Below are positions 7,258 to 8,202 of a stretch of 8,202 bases of DNA, in pieces. Where the stretch lies: the NCBI GenBank assembly GCA_934278005.1, contig CAKQWG010000142.1, positions 1 to 8,202 of the forward strand, written 5' to 3'. The DNA is from an uncultured Pirellulaceae bacterium. Its GTDB lineage: Bacteria; Planctomycetota; Planctomycetia; Pirellulales; Pirellulaceae. The position numbers were made by a program, and so were the translations under genes. The notes below the pieces were generated by a model. It searched no databases. It saw only the letters and a program-made list of their open reading frames with translations, and was not told where the DNA came from. Position 1 is the stretch's first letter. The number at the start of each line of letters is the position of its first letter.

Positions 7258-7262
7258 CACCC

Positions 7263-7499
7263 ATGCTCGTTCTATCTCGCAAACTCAACCAGTCTATCCA
7301 CATCGGTGACGGCATCTCAATTCGAGTAGTGCGAATCAAGGGGAACTCGATTCAGTTGGGCATCGACGCACCTCAGGATGTTCACGTGGTTCGTTCCGAG
7401 TTGCTACAGCGCGATGCCAGTGAATCCGCCTCAGCCGAGCTGATGGCCGCGCTGCAAGTAATCAGTCAGTCGCCTCGCAGTGCAACTTGTTCTTCGTAA
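7263..7499 (+). CDS. csrA: Carbon storage regulator CsrA (RNA-binding translational regulator)
   Basis: This 78-residue protein is a CsrA/RsmA homologue, a dimeric cytosolic RNA-binding protein that represses or activates translation by binding GGA motifs in mRNA leaders. The first 50 residues match the family end to end: MLVLSRK at 1-7 (the Leu4/Arg6 face used in RNA binding), IGDGISIRVVRIKGNSIQLGIDAP at about 14-37 (given as a span with key residues Gly15, Lys26, Gly27, Gly33 and Pro37), then VHVVRSEL at 40-47 with the essential Arg44. E. coli CsrA is 61 residues. This one has a longer, low-complexity tail rich in Ser and Ala after about residue 52. No fliW, flagellin or other usual flagellar neighbour is present. 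It sits 217 bp after ktrA and probably has its own transcript. Confidence 0.95.
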   Translation: MLVLSRKLNQSIHIGDGISIRVVRIKGNSIQLGIDAPQDVHVVRSELLQRDASESASAELMAALQVISQSPRSATCSS

Positions 7500-7511
7500 G
7501 CTGTCCATCCG

Positions 7512-7556
7512 CTCGTAGCCTGGTAACTCGTAGCCTGGTGACTTGTAGCCTGGTAA
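7512..7556. repeat. 15-bp tandem repeat (CTCGTAGCCTGGTAA, three copies)
   Basis: Three adjacent 15-bp units occupy 7512-7526, 7527-7541 and 7542-7556. They differ at only two positions: A to G in the second unit and C to T in the third. The array starts 13 bp after the csrA stop codon, in the spacer between csrA and a convergent gene. One unit equals five codons, but the reading frames through it continue into nothing recognisable. No stem-loop plus T-run terminator is evident. The rest of the spacer to 7683 is GC-rich and featureless to me. Confidence 0.85.
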
Positions 7557-7683
7557 CGTGGACAGCACCTCGTGCGGCACGCCCTGCATTTACTCCATGT
7601 GCGGAATCTCACACGTCTGCATTGCTACTCGCCGCGGCCGCACGCGCCATCCGCTGGGAGTTACGGCAAATGGACAGTGCGGG

Positions 7684-8202
7684 CTACGGTTGTCGCGCGG
7701 CTTCTAAGGCTTTGCGATAGGCGTCGAACTGCTTGCGGAGACTCTCCGGTGCGCGCAGCCGTGCACCGCCATCTTGCATCTGCTGAAATGCATCGTTGCG
7801 TGCCGAACCTGGCCGCAGGCGTTGTTCGGGAGGCGTGATGTCGAGTTGCTCGAGCATCTGCTGCCATTTGAGCCGGTCGGCGGGCTGATCTGAGTCGGCT
7901 AAATCGCGGGCCGCATTCCAGCGCTCAACAAACCGCTGCAGATCCTCGTTGGTCCAATCGAGTTCGCGCAGGAGTTCTGGTTCGGGCTGCTCCTTCTGTC
8001 GATTGAGGTAGTCGAGCACCATATTGGTCGTCTGTTCAGCGAATTCGCGATCGGCTGCGGCACGCGAACCGGTCGAGCCACCCTGTCCGCCATGCGTGCC
8101 GGTGCCTGAGCCCGTGGGCTGATTGGGCGAGGGGGGCGCGGACGACGATGAGGGAGACGAGGGCTGAGATCCCCGCGATTGCGACTCGCCGCCTTTCGAC
8201 TC
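7684..8202 (-). CDS. C-terminal fragment of a large planctomycete hypothetical protein
   Basis: The reading frame is open from the stop codon TAG (7684-7686) leftward-transcribed back to the right edge, so the gene is cut by the window and its start is not visible. The 172 visible residues begin with a linker of about 57 residues dominated by Ser, Gly, Pro, Gln and Thr (encoded by 8032-8202). A compact, charged, probably helical domain follows: EFAEQTTNMVLDYLNRQ, then PELLRELDWTNEDLQRFVERW, then a basic stretch (RLRPGSARND), ending RKQFDAYRKALEAARQP. This layout resembles the C-terminus of large membrane-associated hypothetical proteins that I associate with planctomycetes. No enzymatic function can be assigned. 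An ATG at 8022 exists in frame, but the domain continues upstream of it, so it is not the start. The gene is convergent with csrA. Confidence 0.8.
   Translation of the reverse strand, partial: ESKGGESQSRGSQPSSPSSSSAPPSPNQPTGSGTGTHGGQGGSTGSRAAADREFAEQTTNMVLDYLNRQKEQPEPELLRELDWTNEDLQRFVERWNAARDLADSDQPADRLKWQQMLEQLDITPPEQRLRPGSARNDAFQQMQDGGARLRAPESLRKQFDAYRKALEAARQP

Noticed and set aside
7146..7262. N-terminal extension of csrA by 39 residues
   Set aside because: The AGGAGG at 7252-7257 and the invariant MLVLSRK N-terminus fix the start at 7263.
7126..7329. Small GTG-initiated frame just after the G8 tract
   Set aside because: It overlaps the start of csrA out of frame, has unnatural composition and no recognisable motif; the G8 run merely imitates a ribosome binding site.
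7487..7838. Rightward frames in the csrA downstream spacer
   Set aside because: They read through the 15-bp tandem repeat and then antisense to the conserved C-terminal domain, with no ribosome binding site or motif.

Overview
The window looks like chromosome of a planctomycete, most likely from the Pirellulales (Rhodopirellula/Blastopirellula-like). This is an inference. It rests on the C-terminal domain of the partial gene at the right edge, which resembles a domain I associate with large planctomycete hypothetical proteins; on the variable Shine-Dalgarno sequences; on the hairpin-containing GC-rich intergenic repeats; and on the ABC permease with a very large extracytoplasmic insert. No rRNA, tRNA, CRISPR array, transposase or phage gene is visible.

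Layout. Positions 1-325 hold no convincing gene but carry a 38-bp direct repeat with an internal perfect hairpin. Next comes a leftward SRAP/YedK-type gene (326-1054), which shields abasic sites in single-stranded DNA. It is divergent from a rightward cutA (1101-1436). A short spacer with a 10-bp tandem repeat (about 1457-1490) leads into a tightly packed rightward block. The block contains an ABC exporter ATPase (1578-2543), its giant permease (2540-4900, sharing ATGA with the ATPase), the K+ channel subunit ktrB (4922-6364, 21 bp on) and the RCK regulatory subunit ktrA (6389-7045, 24 bp on). After a 217-bp leader comes csrA (7263-7499) with a consensus ribosome binding site. A 184-bp convergent spacer with a 15-bp triple tandem repeat (7512-7556) follows, then the 3' end of a leftward gene that runs off the window (7684-8202).

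How the genes may work together. KtrB and KtrA form a complete nucleotide-gated K+ uptake system: four filter motifs are visible in KtrB, and a Rossmann nucleotide-binding motif in KtrA. The ABC pair has a complete nucleotide-binding domain and a permease with a roughly 400-residue, probably beta-propeller-like, extracytoplasmic domain between its fifth and last membrane helices. The spacing suggests that all four genes are cotranscribed, linking an exporter of unknown substrate to K+ homeostasis. This pairing and the permease architecture are the most interesting content of the window. The remaining genes are ordinary housekeeping or regulatory genes, and I found no clear evidence of a wholly new defence or mobile system.
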